A DNA stretch of 64,000 nt from Hoylesella pleuritidis JCM 14110 (GTDB lineage: Bacteria; Bacteroidota; Bacteroidia; Bacteroidales; Bacteroidaceae), in contig NZ_BAJN01000001.1 in the NCBI RefSeq assembly GCF_000613725.1, positions 1-64,000 of the forward strand. The letters run 5' to 3'. The notes beneath the pieces are model-generated. The model saw nothing but the letters and a program-made list of their open reading frames with translations. It did not search any database and had not been told where the DNA came from. Both the position numbers and the translations under genes were made by a program. Of the stretch, positions 17,800-27,725 are shown piece by piece; position 1 is the stretch's first letter; every line of letters starts with the position of its first letter.

Positions 17800-19333
17800 T
17801 TTATACCGTGCGTGGTGCGGTAGACAGCCCAGATATTGCCGACAACTGTCCGGAGCGGGGAGTAATCGGACGTATATTCGGATAACGGGCGGTGAGGGGC
17901 AGACTGTCATCGGAGTAATTGGAACAAGTCGGGATGAGAATCACGCCTTTGTGAGTTTGGCCCGACATTTCACCAACAAGCAGTTGCCTGTACCCGAAAT
18001 CTTAGCTGTCAGCAGCGACGAACTACGCTATTTACAAACAGATTTGGGCGATGTGTCGCTCTTCGATGCTATTCAAGGCGGACGAGATGCGGGCGGACGA
18101 TATAACCAACACGAGAAACAGTTACTTGTGAACGCGATTAAAGCCTTGCCCGACATTCAAATCCGGGGGGCACAGGGATTAGATTGGAATTGTTGCTATC
18201 CTCAACCCGAATTCAATGTAGACAGTGTATGTTTCGATCTTAACTATTTTAAGTATTGCTTCTTGAAAGCAACAGAGCTCGATTTTCACGAACTGAAGCT
18301 TGAAGCCAACTTCCGAATGTTTGCCAAAGACTTGGTTTCGGAGCCAAGTAACAGCTTCCTTTATCGCGATTTTCAGGCTCGTAATATTATGATCGACAAG
18401 CAGGGTAAGCCTTATTTTATCGATTTTCAAGGCGGACGCAAAGGACCGTTTTATTATGATTTGGCTTCATTCTTGTGGCAGGCTTCGGCTAAATACCCGT
18501 TCAAGCTGCGCCGCGAATTAGTGTATGAGTATTATTACTCGTTGAAAAACTATACGGAAGTACCGTCGGTGCGTCATTTCGTAGAACGATTGAGCCAATT
18601 TGTGCTTTTCCGTATGCTGCAAGTGCTCGGAGCTTACGGATTTCGCGGCTATTTCGAACGTAAGAAATATTTCCTCGATTCTATACCTCCCGCGATGGAA
18701 AATCTTCGAGATCTGTTGAAAATAGGGCCTCAAGTGTTTCCCTATCCCTATCTGATGGAGATATTAGGACGGCTCACCCAATTACCACAGTTTGCTCCGG
18801 CCGAAGTTTCTGCACCCGTTCGCAGAGATGGTTTTCGCACTTCCGACTTCAATATCTATGAGGCTCATCCCCAAGATGGCCCCGCAACGTTTTCAAAATA
18901 CGATGGCAAGGGGCCGCTTGTGGTGCGCGTGTTCAGCTTTTCGTATCGCAAGGGTATTCCCGAAGATTCATCAGGTAATGGCGGAGGATATGTTTTCGAT
19001 TGCCGTTCAACGCATAATCCTGGGCGTTATGAGCCTTATAAAAAACTCACGGGGCTTGACGAGCCCGTTATCCGATTCTTGGAAGACGATGGTGAGATTC
19101 TTACATTCCTTGCTCATGTATATGATTTGGCTGACCATCACGTACAACGATATATTCAGCGTGGGTTTATCAGCCTGATGTTCTCGTTCGGTTGCACGGG
19201 TGGACAGCATCGCAGCGTGTACTGCGCACAACATTTGGCTGAACATCTGCACGAGAAATTTGGTATAGAAGTACACATTACTCACCGCGAACAAGGAATT
19301 TCACAGGTATTGACAACATCCAAAACATTCTGA
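17783..19333 (+). CDS. Fusion of AmgK-like sugar kinase and RapZ C-terminal domain
   Basis: A 516-residue two-domain protein. Residues 1-330 form an aminoglycoside-phosphotransferase-like kinase: catalytic loop LYRDFQARNIM and metal-binding YFIDFQGGRKGPFYYDLA. This is the fold of AmgK, which phosphorylates the anomeric carbon of N-acetylmuramate/N-acetylglucosamine in cell-wall recycling. Residues 375-510 match the C-terminal domain of RapZ: FSFSYRKGIP, FDCRSTHNPG, TGLDEPV, GCTGGQHRSV and THREQ. In E. coli this domain senses glucosamine-6-phosphate. The next gene, two bases downstream, is MurU-like, which matches the AmgK-MurU pair. Substrate identity and sensing are inference. Confidence 0.82.
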   Translation: MEKLINLYRAWCGRQPRYCRQLSGAGSNRTYIRITGGEGQTVIGVIGTSRDENHAFVSLARHFTNKQLPVPEILAVSSDELRYLQTDLGDVSLFDAIQGGRDAGGRYNQHEKQLLVNAIKALPDIQIRGAQGLDWNCCYPQPEFNVDSVCFDLNYFKYCFLKATELDFHELKLEANFRMFAKDLVSEPSNSFLYRDFQARNIMIDKQGKPYFIDFQGGRKGPFYYDLASFLWQASAKYPFKLRRELVYEYYYSLKNYTEVPSVRHFVERLSQFVLFRMLQVLGAYGFRGYFERKKYFLDSIPPAMENLRDLLKIGPQVFPYPYLMEILGRLTQLPQFAPAEVSAPVRRDGFRTSDFNIYEAHPQDGPATFSKYDGKGPLVVRVFSFSYRKGIPEDSSGNGGGYVFDCRSTHNPGRYEPYKKLTGLDEPVIRFLEDDGEILTFLAHVYDLADHHVQRYIQRGFISLMFSFGCTGGQHRSVYCAQHLAEHLHEKFGIEVHITHREQGISQVLTTSKTF

Positions 19334-19335
19334 CT

Positions 19336-20063
19336 ATGCAGGCAATGATCTTTGCAGCCGGTTTGGGGACGCGCCTCAAACTATAACCGACCACAAGCCT
19401 AAGGCGCTCGTTGAGGTGGGGGGAGAATCGTTGTTAAAGCGTATTATCACGGAACTGAGTAGGGCAGGAGCAGACAGGATAGTCGTTAACGTGCATCACT
19501 TTTCGGATCAGATTATCCGCTATTTGGCTGAAAATGATAACTTCGGCTTGGACATTCGCATCTCCGATGAATCTGATGAATTATTAGACACGGGAGGGGG
19601 ACTGCGAAAGGCTGTCTCATTGTTCAGAGCTGATGAACCGATTCTCATTCACAATGTCGATATTTTAAGCAATGTTGATTTGCCGAAGTTTTATCGTCAA
19701 AGTGCTGAAAATGCCGCTACGCTTCTTGTCAGCAAGCGGAAAACCAAACGTTATTTGCTGTTTGATGATAAAATGCGGCTCGTGGGATGGACCAATGTAG
19801 AGACTGGCGAAGTGAGATCGCCTTATACCGAACTTGATGTCTCGCGTTGCCGGAAGTTTGCTTTTGCAGGAATTCATACATTTTCGCCGGTCTTGTCCAG
19901 AATGATGGACCGCTGGCCCGTAAAATTCAGTATAATAGACTTTTACCTCTATGCCGTTAATCGGGCGCCGATCTACGGTTATTTGCAATCCGATCTACGG
20001 TTAATGGATGTGGGAAAAACGGTTACTCTCACAGAGGCCGACGATTTCCTGAAAACTATCTGA
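19336..20063 (+). CDS. MurU-like sugar-1-phosphate nucleotidyltransferase, frameshifted
   Basis: A nucleotidyltransferase whose start MQAMIFAAGLGTRLK is in a different frame from the rest. Adding one C near 19381 (AAACTATA to AAACCTATA) gives the signature GLGTRLKPITDHKPKALVEV and a protein of about 242 residues. Later motifs are DTGGGLRKA, IHNVDILSN and the FAGIHTFSP segment, all as in the MurU/NTP-transferase family. With the upstream AmgK-like kinase it would make UDP-MurNAc or a related nucleotide sugar from recycled wall sugars. Only the first 15 codons are affected, so the lesion may be a sequence error. Confidence 0.78.
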
Positions 20064-20094
20064 TAACTTATGCCCCGTTTACGGAAAAAAGAAG

Positions 20095-20102
20095 TAATTT
20101 TG
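20095..20102 (+). promoter_or_regulatory. -7 element of guaA
   Basis: TAATTTTG, an exact match, 61 bases before the guaA ATG. Confidence 0.55.
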
Positions 20103-20163
20103 CAGACAGTAAATTACTCCTTGCCCAGCGAGGAAAATATCATTTAATCATACATTATTATCT

Positions 20164-21707
20164 ATGCAACAGAAGATCATCATTCTTGATTTCGGTTCGC
20201 AGACTACGCAACTCATCGGTCGCCGGGTGCGCGAACTGGACACTTTCTGCGAGATTTTACCTTACAATAAATTCCCAAAAGATGATCCTTCGATTATCGG
20301 AGTCATTTTGAGCGGTTCGCCGTATTCCGTTCATGACAGCGCAGCTTTCAAAGCAGAACTGACAGATTTCGTCGGGAAGTATCCTGTATTAGGTATCTGC
20401 TATGGCGCACAATTATTTTCTTTTGCTAACGGAGGTAAGGTAGAACAGACCGGAACACGCGAATATGGACGGGCAAATCTGATGACTGTCGATGTAAAAA
20501 ATCCTCTCTTCAAGGGTTTTGAGCAGCATTCACAGGTATGGATGAGTCACGGTGATACAATTACGGCTATTCCAGAAGATTGTCGTGTTATTGCTTCGAC
20601 AACCGATGTTAAATTCGCAGCTTATGCCAGTACGACCAATCCTGTGTGGGCTGTGCAGTTCCATCCCGAAGTTTTTCATACGTTGCAAGGTAAAGATTTG
20701 CTACATAACTTTGTCATCGACATCTGTGGAAGTAAACAACAATGGAGCGCAGCCTCGTTTGTAGAGACTACCGTACAGGAGTTGAAGCAACAGTTGGGCG
20801 ATGAACGTGTCATTTTAGGACTCAGTGGTGGCGTCGATTCCAGTGTGTGTGCCACACTTCTGAATCGTGCTATCGGTAAAAATCTCACTTGTATCTTCGT
20901 AGATCATGGTATGTTACGCAAGAATGAATTTACCAAAGTGATGAATGCGTATAAGGGGTTGGGACTGAATGTTGTCGGTGTAGATGCCTCTGATAAGTTT
21001 TTCACTGATCTTGCAGGTGTGTCCGACCCCGAAGAAAAGCGTAAGATCATCGGGCGCGATTTCGTAGAAGTATTCAATGCCGAAGCCAAAAAGATAACAG
21101 ATGCCAAATGGTTAGCGCAAGGTACTATTTATCCCGACCGAATCGAGAGTTTGAGTATTACCGGTATGACCATCAAAAGCCATCATAATGTTGGAGGACT
21201 ACCCAAGGAAATGAAGCTGAAACTCTGCGAGCATTGCAATGGCTATTCAAAGATGAAGTGCGTCGTGTAGGACGTGAATTGCAGATGCCTGAACGTTTGA
21301 TCAAGCGCCATCCCTTTCCCGGTCCAGGTTTAGCCGTTCGCATTCTTGGCGATATCACGCGTGAGAAAGTACGCATATTGCAAGATGCCGATGATATTTA
21401 TATTGAGGCAATGCACGATTATATTTGTGAAGACGGCGAATGTCTTTATGATAAGGTTTGGCAGGCCGGGACTATCTTGCTTTCCACTATTCGCAGTGTT
21501 GGTGTGATGGGTGATGAGCGTACTTATGAGCATCCTGTAGCTTTGCGTGCTGTGACCAGTACAGATGCGATGACAGCTGATTGGGCGCACCTCCCCTATG
21601 ACTTTATGGCCAAAGTGTCTAACGAAATCATCAATAAAGTCAAAGGCGTAAACCGCGTTTGCTATGATATATCCTCCAAACCACCTTCGACGATTGAATG
21701 GGAATAA
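20164..21707 (+). CDS. guaA: GMP synthase (glutamine-hydrolysing) GuaA, frameshifted
   Basis: GuaA converts XMP to GMP using glutamine and ATP. The N-terminal class I amidotransferase domain shows the nucleophile in GICYGAQLF and the His/Glu of VQFHPEV. The ATP-pyrophosphatase loop is [11 protein letters not shown], and the C-terminal dimerisation domain ends [13 protein letters not shown]. The frame breaks after KLKLCE at about 21232. Restoring one C (GAGCATTG to GAGCCATTG) gives [16 protein letters not shown] and a full-length protein of about 514 residues. Since GMP synthesis is normally essential, a base-call error is the most likely explanation. Confidence 0.9.
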
Positions 21708-21871
21708 CAGTCAGTCCGACGGGGAACCTGAGTTATTGGGAACAGATAAAACTTTTTGCTAAAGCGGTCATAAATATAAAGAATAGAGAAACGCGAGGGA
21801 AAAATTAACGGGAAGTTAAAAGAAAACCAAGAATTTCAATAGTTGAGAAGATATTTTACAGATATTATTCG

Positions 21872-21879
21872 TATTTTTG
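21872..21879 (+). promoter_or_regulatory. -7 element of serS
   Basis: TATTTTTG, an exact match, 36 bases before the ATG at 21916. The longer frame starting at 21877 would begin within this promoter, so it is rejected. Confidence 0.55.
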
Positions 21880-21915
21880 CCCGCAAATAAAAACTTCAAT
21901 ATAAATATAAGTAAT

Positions 21916-23205
21916 ATGCTTACACTTAAACTCATCAGTGAGGAAACTGAACGCGTAATCAGAGGTTTAGAAAAGAAACATTTCGAAGGTGCCCGCGAGG
22001 CAGTCGAAAATGTTCTGAACATTGACAAGCGTCGGCGTGAGGCCCAGCAGAATTTTGATAAAACCAAACAAGAAGCTAATCTGCTTTCTAAACAAATCGG
22101 TGGTTTACTGAAAGAAGGGCAGCAGGCTGCGGCGGATGAGATTAAGGCGAAAGTGGCGGTATTGAAACAGACCGGTAAGGATTTACAGGACGAAATGGAG
22201 ACGACAGAACGGGAGTTGATGGCGTTGTTGTGCACGATTCCGAATATTCCAAATGACGATGTGCCTGAGGGGCGAGATGCATCGAGCAATGTCGTGGTGA
22301 AAGAGGGGGGCGTAATTCCTCAGCTTCCCGAAGACGCATTGTGTCACTGGGATCTGTGTAAGAAGTATAACTTGATTGATTTCGATCTCGGTGTTAAGAT
22401 TACGGGTGCCGGTTTTCCTATATATATTGGCAAGATGGCACGCCTGCAACGTGCACTCGAGGCATTCTTTTTAGATGAAGCTCGCAAGTCGGGCTATTTA
22501 GAGATTCAACCACCGTTCGTTGTAAATCAGGCGTCGGGTTATGGAACGGGACAGTTGCCTGATAAAGAGGGACAAATGTATCACGCAGAAATGGACGACC
22601 TTTATTTGATTCCAACGGCTGAGGTGCCTGTAACAAACATCTTCCGCGATGAGATTCTCAACGAGAAAGATCTTCCCATTAAACGCTGTGCTTATTCGGC
22701 TTGTTTCCGTCGTGAAGCCGGTTCGTATGGTAAGGATGTACGCGGATTGAATCGTTTGCATCAGTTCGATAAGGTTGAGCTGGTACGTATTGATAAGCCT
22801 GAGCACTCGTACGATTCATTAAAGGAAATGTTAAACCACGTAGAAAGTTTGTGCCAGAAACTGGAATTGCCTTATCATATTCTGCTTCTGTGTGGTGGTG
22901 ATATTAGTTTCACAGCAGCCATTTGTTACGACTTTGAGGTTTGGAGTGCTGCACAGAAAAGATGGCTTGAAGTGTCGTCTGTTTCTAACTTTGAAAGTTA
23001 TCAGGCTAATCGCCTGAAATGTCGCTATCGCCATACAGAAGATGGAAAGATTGAACTCTGTCACACACTGAATGGTTCGGCCTTGGCCCTGCCGCGTATT
23101 GTGGCTACAATCATCGAAAACAATCAAACACCCGAAGGTATTCGTGTTCCGAAAGCTCTTGTTCCGTATTGCGGATTTGAAATACTGGACGATAAAAGCT
23201 TCTAA
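21916..23205 (+). CDS. serS: Seryl-tRNA synthetase
   Basis: A class II aminoacyl-tRNA synthetase of 429 residues that charges tRNA-Ser. The N-terminal ~100 residues form the antiparallel coiled coil that grips the tRNA long arm. The catalytic core has motif 2 ACFRREAGSYGKDVRGLNRLHQF and motif 3 LNGSALALPRIVATIIENNQ. The start MLTLKLISEE is standard for the family. It has its own promoter; the Nfn-like gene follows after 37 bases. Confidence 0.95.
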   Translation: MLTLKLISEETERVIRGLEKKHFEGAREAVENVLNIDKRRREAQQNFDKTKQEANLLSKQIGGLLKEGQQAAADEIKAKVAVLKQTGKDLQDEMETTERELMALLCTIPNIPNDDVPEGRDASSNVVVKEGGVIPQLPEDALCHWDLCKKYNLIDFDLGVKITGAGFPIYIGKMARLQRALEAFFLDEARKSGYLEIQPPFVVNQASGYGTGQLPDKEGQMYHAEMDDLYLIPTAEVPVTNIFRDEILNEKDLPIKRCAYSACFRREAGSYGKDVRGLNRLHQFDKVELVRIDKPEHSYDSLKEMLNHVESLCQKLELPYHILLLCGGDISFTAAICYDFEVWSAAQKRWLEVSSVSNFESYQANRLKCRYRHTEDGKIELCHTLNGSALALPRIVATIIENNQTPEGIRVPKALVPYCGFEILDDKSF

Positions 23206-23242
23206 GAAACTTATCCATTGTCGATCTTAAATTGGAAACATT

Positions 23243-25597
23243 ATGAATAATAGAATTGTACACAAAGAGCAATTTTCCGAAAAGGTTTTCCTTTTTGAAA
23301 TTGAGGCTCCGCTTATTGCCAAGAGTCGTAAGGCCGGCAACTTCGTCATCGTGCGAGTAGGGAAGAAAGGCGAACGGATGCCGCTGACCATTGCTGATGC
23401 CGATATCGAACGTGGGACAATCACACTGGTTGTACAAAAAGTAGGGCTTTCATCTCAGAAACTTTGTAATCTGAATGAGGGTGATTATGTGGCTGATGTG
23501 GTGGGACCATTGGGTAATCCTACACACATAGAGAACTTTGGTACAGTGGTCTGTGCCGGCGGTGGCGTAGGTGTTGCACCGATGTTGCCGATTATTAGAG
23601 CCTTGAAAGCTGCCGGTAATCGAGTTCTGTCAGTGTTAGCAGGCCGCAGTAAGGATCTGATCATCCTTGAAGAGGAAGTGCGTAAGAGTTCGGATGAGAC
23701 CATCATTATGACCGATGACGGCAGCTATGGCGAGAAGGGCGTCGTAACGCTGGGCATTGAACGACTGATTAATCAGGAGCATGTAGATAGGGTCTTTGCC
23801 ATCGGCCCACCCATTATGATGAAGTTCTGCTGTTTGCTCACACAGAAATATAATATTCCAACCGATGTGTCACTCAATACGATTATGGTGGACGGTACAG
23901 GAATGTGTGGTGCTTGCCGATTGACAATAGGGGGAAAAACCAAGTTCGTTTGCATAGACGGCCCCGAGTTTGATGGTGCATTGGTTGATTGGGATGAAAT
24001 GTTTAAACGGATGGGTACCTTTAAGAAGGTGGAACGCGAGGATCTTGAACATTTTCAGGAACATCTTGATACGGTTGAACCGATTATTACTAAGTACACA
24101 ACCGATATTGTAATGGATGTTGCACCGACAGATGATCCGATCGAAGTACTAATCGACCGCGATGCGCAATGGCGTAAAGATTTGCGGACCACAATGAAAC
24201 CCAAGGATCGCACAAAGATAGAGCGGGTGCAGATGCCGGAACTCGACCCAGTTTACCGTGCAACAACTCGTACTGAAGAGGTCAATAAAGGGCTTACCAA
24301 GGAAATGGCACTCACTGAGGCTAAGCGTTGCCTCGATTGTGCCAAACCGACCTGTGTAGAAGGATGCCCGGTCAATATCAACATTCCCTCGTTTATCAAA
24401 AACATTGAGCGTGGACAATTTCTGGCTGCAGCCAAAGTGTTGAAAAACACCTCAGCACTTCCAGCTGTCTGTGGCCGTGTCTGTCCGCAAGAGAAACAAT
24501 GCGAAAGTCGTTGTATTCATTTGAAAATGAAAGAACCCGCCGTTGCCATCGGTTATCTTGAGCGTTTTGCAGCCGACTATGAGCGTGAGAGTGGCAATAT
24601 CTCTCTACCCGAGATGGCTCCTGCTAATAGCATTAAAGTTGCTGTAGTTGGTTCGGGACCTGCCGGACTGAGTTTCGCCGGCGATATGGCTAAACGCGGA
24701 CACGATGTTTATGTTTTCGAGGCCTTGCACGAAATTGGAGGTGTATTGAAATATGGTATTCCCGAATTTCGTCTGCCCAATGCCATTGTCGATGTTGAAA
24801 TTGACAATTTGAAGAAAATGGGTGTACATTTCCAGACCGATACCATTATTGGAAAAACGATTACTGTAGAGGAACTCGAACAAAAAGGATTCAAGGGTAT
24901 CTTTGTTGCGTCGGGTGCAGGTCTGCCTAATTTTATGGATATTCCCGGAGAAAACTTTATTAATATAATGTCATCTAACGAATATCTTACACGTGTCAAC
25001 CTGATGGATGCAGCTAATCCCACGACTGATACTCCGATCAATCTTGGTCGTCACGTAATGGTGGTAGGAGGTGGAAATACGGCAATGGATTCTTGCCGAA
25101 CGGCTAAGCGTCTCGGAGCCGAAGTCACTTTGGTCTATCGTCGCTCGGAAACAGAAATGCCAGCCCGACTCGAAGAGGTGAAGCACGCTAAGGAAGAAGG
25201 AATCGAGTTTCTCACGCTTCACAATCCAATCGAATATATCGCCGATGAAAATGGAGCCGTTAAAGCTGCTATTTTACAGGTGATGAAGTTAGGAGAACCT
25301 GATGTTAGTGGACGTCGCAGTCCAGAACCAATTCCTGGAGAAATTCGTACATTGGACGTAGACCAGGTAATTGTGGCTGTTGGTGTATCGCCCAATCCAC
25401 TTGTTCCTAAATCGATCTCGGGTCTGGAGCTTGGCCGAAAAAATACCATTGTAGTTAACGAAGGAATGCAATCGAGTCGTCCCGAGATTTATGCCGGTGG
25501 TGACATAGTGCGTGGCGGTGCTACTGTTATTCTTGCAATGGGTGACGGTCGCCGTGCAGCTGCAAGTATGAATCAGCAGTTAACTGCTGCTCATTGA
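23243..25597 (+). CDS. NfnA-NfnB-type fusion oxidoreductase
   Basis: A 784-residue fusion. Residues 1-280 resemble the FAD/NAD-binding, [2Fe-2S] subunit of ferredoxin-NADP reductase (NfnA; also annotated as a dihydroorotate dehydrogenase electron-transfer subunit), with CGACRLTIGGKTKFVCIDGPEFDG. Residues 300-784 resemble NfnB/glutamate synthase small subunit: cysteine sets CLDCAKPTCVEGC and CGRVCPQEKQCESRC, FAD loop GSGPAGLSFA and NADPH loop GGGNTAMDSC. In separate-subunit form the enzyme bifurcates electrons between NADPH, NADH and ferredoxin. That use here is likely but unproven. Confidence 0.85.
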   Translation: MNNRIVHKEQFSEKVFLFEIEAPLIAKSRKAGNFVIVRVGKKGERMPLTIADADIERGTITLVVQKVGLSSQKLCNLNEGDYVADVVGPLGNPTHIENFGTVVCAGGGVGVAPMLPIIRALKAAGNRVLSVLAGRSKDLIILEEEVRKSSDETIIMTDDGSYGEKGVVTLGIERLINQEHVDRVFAIGPPIMMKFCCLLTQKYNIPTDVSLNTIMVDGTGMCGACRLTIGGKTKFVCIDGPEFDGALVDWDEMFKRMGTFKKVEREDLEHFQEHLDTVEPIITKYTTDIVMDVAPTDDPIEVLIDRDAQWRKDLRTTMKPKDRTKIERVQMPELDPVYRATTRTEEVNKGLTKEMALTEAKRCLDCAKPTCVEGCPVNINIPSFIKNIERGQFLAAAKVLKNTSALPAVCGRVCPQEKQCESRCIHLKMKEPAVAIGYLERFAADYERESGNISLPEMAPANSIKVAVVGSGPAGLSFAGDMAKRGHDVYVFEALHEIGGVLKYGIPEFRLPNAIVDVEIDNLKKMGVHFQTDTIIGKTITVEELEQKGFKGIFVASGAGLPNFMDIPGENFINIMSSNEYLTRVNLMDAANPTTDTPINLGRHVMVVGGGNTAMDSCRTAKRLGAEVTLVYRRSETEMPARLEEVKHAKEEGIEFLTLHNPIEYIADENGAVKAAILQVMKLGEPDVSGRRSPEPIPGEIRTLDVDQVIVAVGVSPNPLVPKSISGLELGRKNTIVVNEGMQSSRPEIYAGGDIVRGGATVILAMGDGRRAAASMNQQLTAAH

Positions 25598-25631
25598 AAG
25601 AGCGATGAAGGATTGTTAAATCAAATCACGA

Positions 25632-26789
25632 ATGAAGAATCGGAATATATTGATTATAATTTTGCTCGCGGTGCTGTGTACCACAACATTTGCGCAAAAA
25701 GTCAAGGGGCGAGCGACAAAAAAGCAGAAGACAACAGCTATAGCAGAAGAGACACCTGCACAGAAACTATATCGGAGTATGTTGCCGGCCACAGCGCGGG
25801 TAATGTTTATCGATAGTGTAGTGACGGACAAAGATAAGTTTCTACGTCACGTACCGCTTAATTCCGAGTCAGGCTCGCTGACGACATATGACGAATTCTT
25901 CAATACAGATCGGTCGCAAGATGGAGTTGTGTTTCAAAACGAATTCCGTAGCCGTTGCTATTATGCTGACGGTGGAAGGCTAATGACAATGGATAGAGTA
26001 GGAGAGAAATGGGCTTTACCACAAGTCATTGAAGGAATAGATGCTGAGTTCGCTGAGCCCGATTATCCGTTTATGATGGCCGATGGCATCACACTTTATT
26101 TTGCAGCAAAAGGGCCGAACAGCATCGGAGGATATGACATTTTTACAACACTTTTTGATAGTGAGTCGAATCAGTTTTATAAGCCAGAGAATTACGGTCT
26201 TCCATTCAATTCCACAGCTAATGACTATCTGCTGGCCATTGATGATTTAGACACATTAGGCTGGCTTGTCAGTGATCGAGGGCAACCCGAGGATAAGGTG
26301 TGTATTTACACTTTCGTGCCCGTTTCGCCACGTGTGAGTTTGAACAGTACTGGCATTACAGGTACATCGTTGGAACGCTATGCCCGACTCGCGTGTATCG
26401 AAGATACGTGGCAATTCGGCAATCGGGAACAGGCTATGGATCGGTTGCGGCGAATGATGAAGCGGACTGCTCGCAAACAGATGCAAGAGGAGTTTACATT
26501 CGTGGTGAACGATGAAATAACGTATTATCGTCTGACGGATTTTCGGTCTGCATCAGCGCGTGAATTGTATGTGCGGTTAGCGTCGCAACGCAAGGCGTTG
26601 GCCAACCGTGAGCAAATGTTAGGACAGCTGCGGGCAGAGTTTCATACGGCTTCAGATGGGGTACGTCGTGGAATGCGCGAAGATATTCTAAGTCGTGAAC
26701 AGCGTGTGGAACAGCTGAGAATGGAAATAATACGCTTAGAAAAGGAAGTACGTAACACCGAAAATCGAGCTTTGGCCGATAAACGTTGA
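25632..26789 (+). CDS. Secreted WD40-like protein with C-terminal coiled coil
   Basis: A 385-residue exported protein (signal peptide to about residue 21, TFAQK). The middle contains PD40-type beta-propeller fragments such as PFMMADGITLYFAAKGPNSIGGYDIF. The last ~80 residues are a charged helical coiled coil (REQMLGQLRAEFH through EKEVRNTENRAL). The family is common in Bacteroidales with no assigned reaction. The nucleoside phosphorylase gene follows 63 bases later on the same strand. Confidence 0.65.
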   Translation: MKNRNILIIILLAVLCTTTFAQKVKGRATKKQKTTAIAEETPAQKLYRSMLPATARVMFIDSVVTDKDKFLRHVPLNSESGSLTTYDEFFNTDRSQDGVVFQNEFRSRCYYADGGRLMTMDRVGEKWALPQVIEGIDAEFAEPDYPFMMADGITLYFAAKGPNSIGGYDIFTTLFDSESNQFYKPENYGLPFNSTANDYLLAIDDLDTLGWLVSDRGQPEDKVCIYTFVPVSPRVSLNSTGITGTSLERYARLACIEDTWQFGNREQAMDRLRRMMKRTARKQMQEEFTFVVNDEITYYRLTDFRSASARELYVRLASQRKALANREQMLGQLRAEFHTASDGVRRGMREDILSREQRVEQLRMEIIRLEKEVRNTENRALADKR

Positions 26790-26852
26790 TGTTTGAGTCT
26801 TGTTATTTTATACATTCATTCGTCCACTTGTTCACTCAATAACTCAATAATT

Positions 26853-27725
26853 ATGAAGAAGTATTTTGCTGAATCAGAATTGATCATCAACCAAGACGGA
26901 AGTATTTTCCATCTGCATCTCAAACCTGAACAGTTGGCAGACCGAGTGATTCTTGTCGGAGATCCTGGACGAGTAGCACTCGTTGCCTCACACTTTGATA
27001 AAAAGGAGTGCGAAGTGAGCAATCGTGAATTTACGACAATCACAGGAGTGTATCGTGGTAAACGTATCACTGTCCTGAGCACGGGTATTGGATGTGATAA
27101 CATTGATATCGTCGTTAACGAATTAGATGCGCTCGCCAATATCGATTTCCGCACCCGCGAAGAATGCAAGTTGCTGAGACAACTGACGCTTGTGCGCATC
27201 GGGACCTGCGGTGGGCTACAACCCGATACGCCCGTGGGCACATTTATTGCCAGCGAAAAGAGTATCGGCTTTGACGGTCTACTCAATTTTTATGCAGGAC
27301 GAAACGACGTGTGCGATTTGGCCTTCGAGGAGGCATTTACCAGACATATGAACTGGAATCAGCAGCTCTGTGCTCCCTACGTGATTGATGCCGATGCAGA
27401 GCTTCTCGATTGTATTGCAAGTATCGATATGGTGCGTGGCGTGACCATCGCGTGTGGTGGTTTCTTCGGTCCGCAAGGACGTGAACTGCGTATTCCGCTT
27501 GCAGATTCGCAGCAGAATGAGAAAATAGAGAGTTTTGAATACAACGGTTATCGAATCACCAATTTTGAGATGGAGAGTTCGGCGTTGGCCGGTCTTGCCC
27601 GACTGATGGGGCATAAGGCGATGACCTGTTGTATGGTAATTGCCAATCGATTGGCCAAAGGGGCAAATACAAATTATAAGAATAGTATCAATGGACTCAT
27701 TGAAAGGGTTTTAGAGCGGATATGA
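26853..27725 (+). CDS. Nucleoside phosphorylase (uridine phosphorylase-like)
   Basis: A 290-residue PNP/UDP-family enzyme that splits nucleosides with phosphate for salvage. Motifs are ILVGDPGRVALV (phosphate site), STGIGCDNIDIVVNEL, RIGTCGGLQPDTPVG and the ribose-binding NFEMESSALAGLARLMGH. The start is set at MKKYFAESE (26853); the 20 extra upstream codons lack family similarity. It overlaps the mnmE start by four bases (ATGA type), so the two are coupled. Confidence 0.85.
   Translation: MKKYFAESELIINQDGSIFHLHLKPEQLADRVILVGDPGRVALVASHFDKKECEVSNREFTTITGVYRGKRITVLSTGIGCDNIDIVVNELDALANIDFRTREECKLLRQLTLVRIGTCGGLQPDTPVGTFIASEKSIGFDGLLNFYAGRNDVCDLAFEEAFTRHMNWNQQLCAPYVIDADAELLDCIASIDMVRGVTIACGGFFGPQGRELRIPLADSQQNEKIESFEYNGYRITNFEMESSALAGLARLMGHKAMTCCMVIANRLAKGANTNYKNSINGLIERVLERI

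Noticed and set aside
20164..21707. guaA read as two separate proteins or a programmed frameshift
   Set aside because: No slippery site is present, and a single added C restores the conserved [14 protein letters not shown] sequence. Seven similar lesions in unrelated genes point to a shared artefact.
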